Shown here: piece after piece, positions 54,607 to 64,000 of the stretch
How the letters are laid out: each line of letters starts with the position of its first letter
Numbering within the stretch: position 1 is the stretch's first letter
Assembly (NCBI GenBank): GCA_014607495.2
Contig: CP053162.1
Coordinates: forward strand, 372,001-436,000
DNA from: Carposina sasakii
Lineage: Eukaryota > Arthropoda > Insecta > Lepidoptera > Carposinidae
Reading direction: 5' to 3'
Length of the DNA: 64,000 bases
Program-made: the position numbers and the translations under genes
The notes under the pieces: model-generated
Database searches by the model: none
Seen by the model: the letters and a program-made list of their open reading frames with translations, nothing else
What the model was told of the DNA's origin: nothing

Positions 54607-55102
54607 TATTCTAAACGCGGATATAAGGGTCACCTCTGTGGTCCTGTAGATTTGTGAACGCAGCCGTGTGCATATGTACCTATATGTTAAAGCGTTCCAA
54701 AAGTGGTCGGTTGTTAACCATTTTTATGGTTCCAAAGAAATAGAATACTTTACCTTCAAAATAATCGATATCCCTTCGTTTTTATAATGGTCGATGACTT
54801 GTCTCAAAGGCCTGAGGCTTTTCCGTTACACTTACCATTATACAGAATAGCTATGCAGCTACTTTATTTTTTGTTGGCTACTGGCTTTTAATTATTACCT
54901 ATAACTGGCTATTTCGTCCGTCTGTCAATTGGCAATATTTTTTTTAGAATAATATAGCGCATCTATGGTGGAAAAGGCCGCCTTAGTATTTTTTTTTTCT
55001 TGTTTGTATATCAGTCATTTACTTTTAGCCTGTCTCAATTTGTCCGCTCTGATTGTCACACTCGGCGACTTTTAATTGGTTAATTTAGCCTTAAACGCGA
55101 AC
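54607..55102. other. unannotated DNA
   Basis: No gene recognised. Confidence 0.4.
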
Positions 55103-55113
55103 ACCATGTACAT

Positions 55114-55368
55114 CATCATCATTTACAGCCCTGAGAAGTCCACTGTTGGACATAGGCCTCCCCCAACAACCTCCACTCCGACCGGTCGGAAGCAGCCTGC
55201 ATCCAACCGACGCCCGCGAACCTTGGCCAGGTCGTCCGTCCACCTCGCGGGTGGCCTTCCCACGCTGCGCTTGCCGATACGTGGTATCCACTCTAGAACT
55301 TTCCGACTCCATCGGCCATCAGTTCTTCGAGCTATGTGCCCTGCCCATTGCCATTTCAGCCCGCTACA
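55114..55368 (-). mobile_element. RTE-type LINE, 255-bp 3' end with 11-bp target duplication
   Basis: The reverse strand reads LKWQWAGHIARRTDGRWSRK, VLEWIPRIGKRSVGRPPARW and TDDL, then a 1-base frame change, and ends in GGCTGTAAATGATGATGATG. Almost identical to the last 250 bp of the element at 59.7-61.1 kb. ACCATGTACAT flanks both sides (55103-55113, 55369-55379). Confidence 0.85.
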
Positions 55369-55399
55369 ACCATGTACATACATACATACATATACCGTG

Positions 55400-55724
55400 T
55401 TCCCGAAATGGGGTATGGTTGGTAGACCAAAACTACAGATTATGAGATTACGAGAGAGATCCCCCAGCCTATTTAGCATGACAGGGACAGATGTTAATGA
55501 TGACAAATTGCTAGCTTATTGCCTGAGAGAATGCTCAAATTCCTCAGTCAACTCTTACGACTTATGCACCAGCCCGCCTAGCATGACCACGGATCGTGGA
55601 TATCGTATCGTTATATTTATCGTATTTTGACAGGCTAAATGTCGATAAATCGGTTTATCATATCGTGTTTCGCAGGTCATGCTACTTGTGCTGATGTGTT
55701 CTAATGAAGCCTCGCATCAGCACG
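55400..55724 (+). repeat. rep-A copy 14, split by rep-B
   Basis: GTTCCCGAAATGGGGTATGG to CTTACGACTTATGCA (55568), then rep-B, then GATGTGTTCTAATGAAGCC to GCATCAGCAC. A short stretch of rep-A (CGGAAGGAGATGCA) is missing at the junction. Confidence 0.7.
55569..55693 (+). mobile_element. rep-B MITE copy 5
   Basis: CCAGCCCGCCTAGCATGACC to GCAGGTCATGCTACTTGTGC, with a shortened interior (one GATATCGTATCG block). Confidence 0.75.
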
Positions 55725-56429
55725 GCAACACCAGTAAAAGATAATTCATAAGTAATGTACTCATTTGAACAAATCTAATCAACCTTTCTATACGTAAAGT
55801 TGTTGTAAGCAGGTTGGCATAAAATAACTTTTTACTCCGACTACGCAAAGGAGTGGTATTGTATTTAATAAAACCGGCGCACATCAAATAGCTAGACAAC
55901 TTGTTATCTTTCATTAATATCAAATACCTGTTCTATGATTCATTCGGCAGACATCTAAATATTGCGTCTCATTTAAATTCGCTAAGATAAATAACCGATG
56001 TATATTACAATATTGGTTGATATTAAAACCGTTACCTTATAATGAAGGCCGATCGGCGAACTACTTTTCAATATTTACTTGTTTACTACTGGCGAAGTCA
56101 TATAAGTTTATTGAAAGTTAGCAACGTCACATATAGTATTAAAATATTTGTAATAAACTACCTATATGTATAAGCAACGACTGGAGCGTCAACCAAACAG
56201 ACTGACGATAAAGCTAACAGAACCAATATTTGGCAGGAGGAAGACGTGATGGACCTCTACTGATGATATGCAAAGGGAGATTACATAAAGTTGTTTTTAC
56301 TGAAGCCAGAACTGAACAGCTTAAATTTTAAAAACTTATCGCAGATTAAATCAAAACAGAAACTACTGGCAAAGTACGGATTTTAGATTCTCTTTTTATA
56401 TTCTATAGGTACCTTCCATAACGTCAGCT
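55725..56429. other. unannotated DNA
   Basis: No gene recognised. Confidence 0.4.
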
Positions 56430-56735
56430 CCTAATTGGTCCCTTTTGAAAACCAGCGCTGCTTGCAAGGTAGGCATGCCTATCTTGTCTTAGCAGCATCC
56501 AGCTGAAAAGGGACCCGTTTGGCGGTTGCACGTACACGGGACTGACGGGCTCCAAATAGGGCACACAGTTCTACTTACTGTTCTTCGTTTCATGTTACTT
56601 CTACCTGTCTACTTACTTCTTTTAATCTGTATTTCTACCCTATTTCTATTGTTCTTTTCTATGTTACTTCTGTCCGTGTATGTGTAATTTTCAAATAAAA
56701 AACTATTCTATTCTATTCTATTCTATTCTTTTTTA
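56430..56735 (+). mobile_element. retroelement 3' end with (ATTCT)n tail
   Basis: A 3'UTR-like stretch (TTGGTCCCTTTTGAAAACC, GCATCCAGCTGAAAAGGGAC, GACGGGCTCCAAATAGGG) runs to TTCAAATAAAAAAC. A pure CTATT array follows at 56703-56730, as at the 3' ends of some insect LINEs and SINEs. No coding remnant. Confidence 0.45.
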
Positions 56736-56853
56736 TTTTTATAGGTCCTTATCTCCCGCAGTTTTAATATTAAACTATGTAAAACTACATTTAGATTTAC
56801 CTATTATTTAATGGAAAACGCAGGGTATCTTTAAAATCATTTTACCAGCGAAT

Positions 56854-57156
56854 GGAGTCTACTCTAAAGTGACGATAAACGAAGTATCGGCCGAATATCG
56901 AGGTGTTTCCTACTACGAACCTCCTTCGATCGGATCAGTCGCGCCGTTTTTTCATTCGGTCCGATCGAACTCTATTTGACAGGTATAAGGCTAGATAATA
57001 AAAAGCTTATAATATTTGTCAATGTGAATTATTCTCTATGGTTCCGAATGAGTTGTGAACATCCGAAGCAATTTCGTAGTAGGGTCAAAGGCTTCGATTC
57101 GGCCGGGCTTCGGTCGGACCAAAAGATTTGAAAGCGGCATTTCAGAGTAGACCCCC
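56854..57156. mobile_element. rep-Z MITE, 303 bp
   Basis: GGAGTCTACTCTAAAG and TTCAGAGTAGACCCCC are inverted ends. Inside are scattered inverted GATCGGATC/GATCGAAC and CTTCGATTCGG/CCGAATATCGAGG words. Confidence 0.55.
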
Positions 57157-57483
57157 TGATCTAAATTTCTAGTTTACTTGAATCTAAGTTTGACAAAACC
57201 ATGTACGATTATTTTATTAAATATATTTTATACATACAGTTATTTCAGGATTTATTTATTAGTATGCTCTCAAATCTTCTCCAATTTTCGAAAAAAAACA
57301 TATACTTACATTAACGGTCACTTGACAGCATAAAACTATTTAATTGACATCTCAATTTTCTAGTAACGCGATATGGTGAATAACTTACCATATTTAGTTG
57401 AAGAAGTCGTCAATTTAAGTATAATCTTACTATTAAATATGTTAACGCGACGGTTTGACTACTTGATTAGGTATTATAACGAG
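57157..57483. other. unannotated AT-rich DNA
   Basis: Nothing recognised. Confidence 0.4.
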
Positions 57484-57690
57484 ACTAGTGAACGCATGCT
57501 ACTCCGACCGCCTGGACTATAGAAAAAATTGCATAATTTTCTGGGATAAAATATAGCTTGAAACTTTCCTCGATAAATAGTCTGTCCAACGCAAAGATAA
57601 TTTTTCAAATTGAATTGGTGGTTTCTGAGTTTAGCGCATACAAACAAAAAAACTACAGTTTTATGATAAGTTTGTTATATGTATAAATTA
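57484..57690 (-). mobile_element. diverged Helitron
   Basis: CTAGTGAACGCATGCTACTC and CGACCGCCTGGACTATAG at the left are a decayed rep-D terminus. GGTTTCTGAGTTTAGCGCA parallels the rep-D interior. Confidence 0.5.
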
Positions 57691-57844
57691 AACTATCTCA
57701 TCGAGGTAATAAATAAAGATTTGGCACATAACTCTAAACTTTCTTTTCTCTAGTTTGTCTTATGGTTATGAATATTTTTGAGTTGTTTATCTAGTTAAAA
57801 TATTTTCATATGAATTGAAAATTGCTTGTTTGGTTAAGATTGAT

Positions 57845-58110
57845 TGGCCACGTGGTGCCGGCAGAGAAGAGTTTGTACCACCCCTGCCTGCCCGTGGGTA
57901 TCGTACGAGGCGATTAAGGGTTTCCGGGAGGTGGGCAACAGCGCCTCCCGTACTGATAACATAATCCGAAAATCATACTGCGGTCACCAACCTAGCCAGC
58001 GTGGTGACTATGGGCAAAACCCCCCTGTGGCAGTAGCCTTGTGGCGTGCCCTGGAAGCGGCCTACGTCCAGCAGTGGACGGCAATAGGCTGAAGGAGAAG
58101 AAGAAGATAG
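57845..58110 (+). mobile_element. rep-G LINE 3'-end fragment
   Basis: CGTACGAGGCGATTAAGGG, TACTGCGGTCACCAACC, GTGGTGACTATGGGCAAAAC, GGCCTACGTCCAGCAGTGG and CAATAGGCTGAAGGAG. The frame AAYVQQWTAIG* mirrors the end of the RTE family. Longest copy of rep-G here. Confidence 0.6.
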
Positions 58111-58715
58111 ATAAAAGGTAAACCTACGAAGACGTAGACAATATTGTCATATAGAAATAACAAACTAATAGTAATTCTAGGTTTTTGAGCTTGAATGTAA
58201 TGTAATAATGTAAAAAATAAATTGTTTTTGTTTGTTTTGTTTCAGGTAAGTGCAAATACTTCATACATATAGCTAAATGCCAAAGGTATCTAACGAACAT
58301 CAGACTGTACATAAGGTAAACTAATAACTTTTATATTTTATTTTTTTTGTAAACAGAGATACCTTTCGGGATGGCAGAAGCCAAAGGAAAACAATATAAG
58401 GTCTAAGAGTAAAGAGGCATTTGCCTAGACATGGAAAATACAAACTACTCTACAAACTGACGATTATTTGTCTATCGTGACCAATTCATGGGTTAAAAAA
58501 TCCTATGGTTGCATTAAAATATCATCAATCTCTATTTAACCAAAAAAACTTGATTTCGATAGGCAATACTCGTAGTAGAAATCTGTAGCCCGAGACAAAT
58601 CACTGATCACAGATTGTAATACATTATGTATGGTATCATATCAGAGGTGTAACGGAGTCAATTACCTGTAAGGTTGTCTTCACAAAAAGGTGAGATGTAA
58701 AAAAAACGTGCCGGT
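58111..58715. other. unannotated DNA
   Basis: No gene recognised. Confidence 0.4.
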
Positions 58716-58892
58716 GAATGATGGCAGTGTGATTGATGCCTGTGTCTGTATCCATTGTTTTTACCGTTCGACGTATAGACTCCGTTTCATACAATAATTC
58801 CTATGCCTGATTTCGGAATTCCGGAACTAACATTTTTTGTATGCATTGACACAAAAAATGTGGTCATACACGTAGTAACTAGCGCCGTCATC
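58716..58892 (+). mobile_element. rep-Q copy 2
   Basis: GCCTGATTTCGGAATTCCG, TTTTTTGTATGCATTG, AAATGTGGTCATACACG and the end GTAACTAGCGCCGTCATCC match copy 1. GAATGATGGC and GCCGTCATCC are inverted ends. Confidence 0.55.
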
Positions 58893-59659
58893 CAGCGGAA
58901 CTATACGGTGAAATGCACAATACGTATAACTGTTGTATATTAACTAGCCGTTGCCGGCGTCTCTTTATCCTCGTGGACTAGAGTTAATGAGCCTATGTCC
59001 TCCCAACTATACATATTTAAGACAATTTCAATGACATTGGTTAGTTAAGTAAAGCGTAAGAGGTAAAAAATCAACATATTTTTTTTATTTAGGATGTAGT
59101 TGAGTGTAGTAATGAGGATATGTAGTAATCTGACATTATTGTAGGCAAGTGTATTTTTGGAAACCTTATTTAAAATATTGTAGGTTTCCGTGATATGATT
59201 ATGGAGGGAGAGTTACTATAAACAATTACCATCTAAGCTTTGTTAATGACTTTTAAATATCTATAGTGTAGACGGATGTTGGAACGCTCGTAGGACAATG
59301 GAAACGATTCCTCCATAGATTATACATAAACTACTAAACAAAAATATTAATTTTATCTCAAATCAATTTTCCTCGGTCATTAGACAACGGAATCCGACTT
59401 GATATTATTTTTTCTGATTACAAGTATACTCGTATTGTTATTTAATCATGATACTTGATTAAATTTTAATACACGTTTAATTTTGATTGATTATTCTTAC
59501 TTAATATGAAATTAAATTACCTACTAATTTTGGATGGTTCTATGGAAGAATCTAGTGGATAGTTCTGATAAAAACAAAATTGAAAATAATCGTAGCCTAT
59601 TACCTCATACTTGTAACTTTTAATCACTGCTAAAGCGCTGAATATATTTTATAAGAGTT
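58893..59659. other. unannotated AT-rich DNA
   Basis: No gene recognised. Confidence 0.4.
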
Positions 59660-59670
59660 ATTATATACGC

Positions 59671-61134
59671 TGTACGAGATTAGGACTGCCCTTAAACAAC
59701 TCAAAAACATACAAAGCGCCGGGCGACGATGGAATTACATCAGAGCTTCTAAGAGCGGGTGGAACTCCGGTACTGAAGGTCCTCCAAAGGCTCTTCAATT
59801 CCGTCCTGCTCGAAGGCGTAACGCCGGAAGCATGGAACAGAAGTGTGGTGGTGCTGTTCTTTAAAAAAGGCGATAAAGCCTTGCTGAAGAACTATAGACC
59901 CATCTCGCTTCTGAGCCATGTCTACAAGTTGTTTTCAAGGGTAATCACAAATCGTCTTGCTCGCAGGTTTGATGACTTCCAGCCTCCCGAACAAGCCGGT
60001 TTCCGAAAAGGGTTTAGTACCATAGATCATATCCACACGCTACGGCAGATTACACAAAAAACGGCCTAGCGTTCGTGGACTATGAGAAGGCCTTTGATTC
60101 GATCGAGATATGGTGTTGCGGTCTCTCCAGCGGTGCCATATTGACCATCGATATATCGAAGTGCTGAAGTGTTTATACAGCAATGCCACCATGTCGGTAC
60201 GAGTACAGGAGCGGAGCACTGAGCCGATTTCTTTGCAGAGGGGAGTGAGGCAAGGAGATGTTATTTCTCCGAAGCTCTTCACCAATGCAGTGGAAGACGC
60301 CTTTAAGCTTCTCGAATGGAAAGGACTCGGCATCAATATCAATGGCGAATACATCACTCACCTTCGGTTTGCAGACATAGTGGTCATGGCAGAATCGCTG
60401 AAGGATCTAAGCACAAATGGCCTCAATCGAGTCTCCCAACAGGTGGGCCTGAAGATGAACATGGACAAGACGAAGATCATGTCGAACGTCCATGTGCCGC
60501 CCACTCCTGTACTGGTTGGGAGCTCGATGCTTGAAGTTGTTGACGAGTATGTTTACCTGGGACAGACGGTCAAACTAGGTAAGTCCAACTTTGAGAAGGA
60601 GGTAACTCGGCGAATCCAACTCGGCTGGGCAGTGTTCGGGAAACTACGAAGCTTATTTGTGTCCAAGATACCCCAGTCCTTAAAGACGAAGGTATTCAAC
60701 CAGTGCGTGATGACCTACGGTGCCGAGACGTGGTCTCTAACTATGTGCCTCATAAAAAAGCTCAGGATCGCACAGCGAGCGATGGAGAGAGCTATGCTTG
60801 GGATCTCTCTGCGTGATCGAATCAGAAATGAGGAGATCCGCAGACGTACAAAGATCACCGACATAGCTGAACGGTCCAGCAAGCTGAAGTGGCAATGGGC
60901 AGGGCACATAGCTCGAAGAACTGATGGCCGATGAAGTCGGAAAGTTCTAGAGTGGATACCACGTATCGGCAAGCGCAGCGTGGGAAGGCCACCCGCGAGG
61001 TGGACGGATGACCTGGTCAAGGTTGCGGGCGTCGGTTGGATGCAGGCTGCTTCCGACCGGTCAGAGTGGAGGTTGTTGGGGGAGGCCTATGTCCAACAGT
61101 GGACTTCTCAGGGCTGTAAATGATGATGATGATG
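59671..61134 (+). mobile_element. RTE-type LINE, 5'-truncated, with 11-bp target duplication
   Basis: Reverse transcriptase from about its finger domain to the end, then the 3' terminus GGCTGTAAATGATGATGATG. ATTATATACGC is present at 59660-59670 and 61135-61145, which bounds the insertion. Endonuclease and N-terminus are absent, as in typical dead-on-arrival LINE copies. Confidence 0.9.
59713..61123 (+). pseudogene. RTE reverse transcriptase, inactivated
   Basis: 59713-60069 reads KAPGDDGITSELLRAGG, FFKKGDKALLKNYRPISLLS and FQPPEQAGFRKGFSTIDH, then a stop after a frame change in the A-run near 60052. LAFVDYEKAFDS is in another frame, and 60110-60934 resumes with RGVRQGDVISPKLF. The catalytic box reads FADI instead of FADD (about 60368-60379), one aspartate lost through an in-frame 3-base deletion. 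TGG has become TGA at 60932-60934, after which the frame runs on (VLEWIPRIGKRSVGRPPARW, QQWTSQGCK) to the natural TGA at 61121. The element cannot encode active polymerase. Confidence 0.85.
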
Positions 61135-61359
61135 ATTATATACGCGCCACATTACAAACTTTACAAAAATGAAAATGCAAAAAAAATCGTAACGTAAAGA
61201 AAATAAAGTCATCATTAAAACATTGTGCTGAGGGATTCAGCTTTGTTTACCGATATTTGGCTAGTGTATAGCTGTCGGGATGAAAAAATAACGTCACTGA
61301 ACGTTGCCAATAATGTAATTTAAAAAAGAGATGGTAAGATTCGTCATCCGAGTTAATTG

Positions 61360-61447
61360 ACCCGATAGCTCAGTTGGTTAGAGCGAAAGCACGGTTTGCG
61401 AGTGGTGAAGAATTTTTTCATTTTCTTATTAATATTTTATAATATTA
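61360..61447 (+). mobile_element. rep-I SINE copy, internally deleted
   Basis: TTGACCCGATAGCTCAGTTGG (A box), TTAGAGCGAAAGCACGG, then GAGTGGTGAAGAATTTTTTC. The B-box region has been lost, joining the A-box half to the tail. Confidence 0.65.
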
Positions 61448-61906
61448 AGTACGTAAAATTAACAAAGGTTAACACATAAACACATCTATGAGATTCGACA
61501 GTGCGACGATAGCCTATAGCGTTGCGAACAGTCGTGTTTTCTAAAAACCTGAAGCCTCAAACCCCTGATCCCCCAGTAGACTAAGTAGGAGACATCAATT
61601 TCACATTTATAGCGTACAACGTTAGTTTAGTTGTTAATGCGCCTTAAGCACCGCGTGCAAATCACGCAACCTGCACGGGACTGCACGGCACGCAATGTGA
61701 GCTCTTAATGTTCAAAAGACGGCAACGATAGGGGCACCAGCTGCATAATAATATTCCATTTTACTGCTGCACGTTGTCACATGCAACATATACATTCACA
61801 GATATAGGTTTATATTCACTGGCTGTAGGGCCCGGTGATGGGCGCACCCATAGTGAATATTTGAACTTCCGAATTGTAACGCCTAATACAATTTCATTAA
61901 TAGGTT
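61448..61906. other. unannotated DNA
   Basis: No gene recognised. TGCACGGGACTGCACGGCACG at 61672 is a short direct repeat. Confidence 0.4.
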
Positions 61907-62025
61907 TATATTCCCGAAATGGAGTAGTCAGCAATGCAGGATCATATATGAGATCCCACAGCAACGTTCAGCATTGCGGGGACAGACGTATAATGATGAC
62001 AAGTTGCTAGATTGTCAGAGAGAAA
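61907..62025 (+). repeat. rep-A copy 15
   Basis: TTCCCGAAATGGAGTAGTC, GCAGGATCATATATGAGATC and CATTGCGGGGACAGACG. The 3' half is missing. Confidence 0.65.
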
Positions 62026-62117
62026 ATATAGTTCAGAAATTCAGGATTTAAAACGAAATGTGATAGTTTGGATATTTTCGTTAACAAATTTTAAATATGC
62101 ACAGAAAAAATTCTAAG

Positions 62118-62183
62118 TTGGGCCAGGCCTATGTTGAGGAGTGGACTTCTCAAGGCTGGCAATGATGATGATGATGATGACGG
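62118..62183 (+). mobile_element. RTE 3' tail fragment
   Basis: GGCCAGGCCTATGTTGAGGA, GTGGACTTCTCAAGGCTGGC and AATGATGATGATGATGATGA: the last 65 bp of an RTE relative with its ATG-repeat tail. Confidence 0.65.
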
Positions 62184-63754
62184 TGAAACTTCTAAGAAGA
62201 TACCTACATCCATTTTACCACATCTACCTACAATAAAAATAATTATTTTTCACCGTCGCCAACCTTATTCTCCCAGGAGCGCTAACCACAAGCATTGAGC
62301 TCATTCTTTTTATTTTTATTGTTTTATGTTGCCCGAAGCGTTTTGTTTCAGTAGTGGCAATGTCATGGAGGAAAAACATAAAAGAAGTGACATAAGAACG
62401 TTTGTTTATATTTAATTTTGTTTAATTTTAATTCGCCTTGAAACTGCATTAAAGTTCTCGATGAGTTCCCTACGCCTTTTATTTATTTAGTATTTCAAAT
62501 CATTCTAATCATGGCTTAACAAAATCAATTTAAGCCTTTCACCTGGATGCTATTAAAAATAAATTCAATTGACTATTTGATTCCTCTATTTCTGCTATTG
62601 TTATTGTGTTGTTATGCAATTGCGTGGTTGATGGGCAGAATATAAATGGAGTCCAATGGTTGCATTTGGGTCATACTAGGCTGCGTAATCCACATTGTCA
62701 GTCTCAGCTTCACATAAACAGTATCTCCTCATTGCCCCATCTTCGTGAGCTATACAGCCTTATCGCTTGTAGATATGCGAGCTTTTTCTAAATGTTCGCT
62801 TTTGTGTTTTAAGCCTTTTATACCTTTTGATACCGCCCAGTCCTTTACGTTGTATGTAATTATGTTATCTTGATATGGATAGCAAGGCTATGTTTTGAGA
62901 TAATATTGAAAATATCAGTCTTTCGATTCTCATTTATACGTTGAAGAATCAAGTCACTTTAGATCGCAATTAACATATATACATCAGAGAATAAAAGAAG
63001 AAAAATCCAGTGTGTTATTTATATAAATAGCTGTATATACTAGAGGTCAGTCATACTTGAATGCATAGTGATTGATTTAGGAGCCCAGGCTTCTGGGGCA
63101 GAAATATAAAATTATTTTTTTACTTCCTACCTATAACAAATGCTGCCCTACCTCAAATTCGACTCTAGCAGCAACAATTGATTCATCAGACATTTGTCAT
63201 GCATGGCGAATTCTATCGACATAGCAGTCAGTCTAATATATTTAGAGACACAGTAGAGCCCTCACCAAGACGAGCCCAGACACAAGGGCAATATCTAGTA
63301 TCTACATTAAATGTCACCGTAAAAAAATGCTACAAGTACGTCATTTAAATTATTAGATGTAAAGCTCATCGCATACGAAGCGACTCCCGCGTCGGATTCC
63401 CATATCAGTCGCCGTGACAGACAAACTGACAAATCTCTTAATGGTCCGATTGTAATTATAGATTTCCCTGGCCGTTTTTAGAAAGGCTACTTAATATTAA
63501 GTTTTTTCTGTTACAAAAAGGCTCTATGATTGTTTATTTTTAACATATAAGTAAAAAAGATTTTTTATACAATTACATACATGATACTAGTTTTCGCATT
63601 GTAAATTTTACAACGCAATATAGTGTTAGATTATAAAAAAAAACTTTGAATTAAAAGCATATTAGATCAATACTTGAATAATTATGAGAACTATATAAAA
63701 CCGATAAAATTGTCTGTAAGACAGGTTTATTTATTTCTCGCTTATCACTATCAT
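62184..63754. other. unannotated AT-rich DNA
   Basis: No gene recognised; frames at 62606-62791 show no domain. Confidence 0.4.
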
Positions 63755-63880
63755 ATCTCTATATATTAAAAAAATACCGCATCAATATCGATTATGTACC
63801 TACTGAGTTTCAAAGTTATAAACATACATAGGAACATACAGACAACGGGAAGCGACTTTATTTTATAATAGGTAAATACA
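63755..63880 (+). mobile_element. Helitron interior fragment
   Basis: ATCTCTATATATTAAAAAAA, CCGCATCAATATCG and CAACGGGAAGCGACTTTATT parallel 49.52-49.61 kb. Confidence 0.45.
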
Positions 63881-64000
63881 TACATACATATAATCACGCC
63901 TTTATCCCTTACGGGGTAGGCAGAGCATCAAGGGCCGATAGAACCACATGGTGCCACTTCTGACCAATTTTGAGAGTATAGTTGAGATGTACAAGTTCAG
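63881..64000 (-). repeat. rep-K copy 4, cut by the window edge
   Basis: CACGCCTTTATCCCTTACGG, GGGTAGGCAGAGCATCAAGG and GATGTACAAGTTCAG. Confidence 0.7.

Noticed and set aside
55076..55630. 184-codon plus-strand ORF
   Set aside because: It runs antisense through the RTE fragment and into rep-A; the sense strand carries the recognisable LINE protein, so this is a shadow frame.
61367..61395. tRNA gene start (GATAGCTCAGTTGGTTAGAGC)
   Set aside because: The T arm is absent and the sequence runs directly into the SINE tail.
1..64000. CRISPR array, operon or phage-like module
   Set aside because: No regularly spaced direct repeats and no dense prokaryotic coding; the content is eukaryotic and transposon-rich.

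Overview
This window is AT-rich, repeat-dense eukaryotic DNA. It looks like a lepidopteran (moth or butterfly) nuclear genome. The basis is the company of repeats: RTE-type LINEs ending in (ATG)n, several non-autonomous Helitron families (TC...CTAG termini, inserted between A and T), tRNA-headed SINEs, and palindromic MITEs that start ACAGGGTG. No bacterial operon, CRISPR array, rRNA or intact free-standing tRNA gene was seen. The order assignment is inference from repeat style, not from a species-diagnostic gene.

Host gene content is sparse. (1) On the + strand, a GC-rich block at 20.22-20.35 kb carries an initiator/DPE-like, TATA-less promoter followed by a probable non-coding exon ending in a strong GTGAGT donor at 20510. 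A coding exon at 33225-34045 of an unrecognised acidic/disordered protein also ends in a perfect GTGAGT donor. They may be exons of one large gene continuing beyond the window. (2) On the - strand, 9842-9997 looks like the terminal exon of a small, very basic four-cysteine secreted peptide, with a 3'UTR and poly(A) signal. A homologous 3'UTR with a decayed coding part lies at about 0.92-1.20 kb, suggesting an old duplication. (3) Two weak ORFs (18.6-18.9 kb - strand, 45.7-46.0 kb + strand) are listed at low confidence.

Most of the rest is mobile DNA. I named families by internal recurrence. rep-A: about 15 copies of a roughly 200-bp unit. rep-B: MITE with 20-bp inverted ends. rep-C: about 380-bp MITE. 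rep-E: about 260-bp MITE with long inverted ends. rep-D and relatives: Helitrons. rep-I and rep-V: tRNA-derived SINEs. rep-K: roughly 170-bp unit. rep-L, rep-P, rep-Q, rep-R, rep-W, rep-X, rep-Y and rep-Z: short inverted-repeat elements. LINE remnants include two copies of one RTE family, each with an 11-bp target-site duplication (59660-61145 and 55103-55379), and three C-terminal scraps of other non-LTR elements.

Layout: 0-2.4 kb is MITEs plus the decayed peptide-gene end; 2.4-9.6 kb is mostly unannotated AT-rich DNA with a CpG-rich block near 3 kb; 9.6-10 kb is the peptide exon; 12-17 kb is interrupted SINE/MITE clusters; 20.2-20.5 kb is the candidate promoter and exon 1; 25.1-25.9 kb is a stack of nested elements; 28-30.5 kb is Helitron, fold-back and LINE debris; 33.2-34.0 kb is the main coding exon; 34-48 kb is MITE/SINE/Helitron archipelagos; 52-62 kb is Helitron pairs, RTE copies and other debris.

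I did not find a convincing new multi-gene system. The most unusual items are the cryptic cationic peptide exon with its duplicated 3' end, the uncertain reading frame of the 33-kb exon, and several precisely datable nested insertions.
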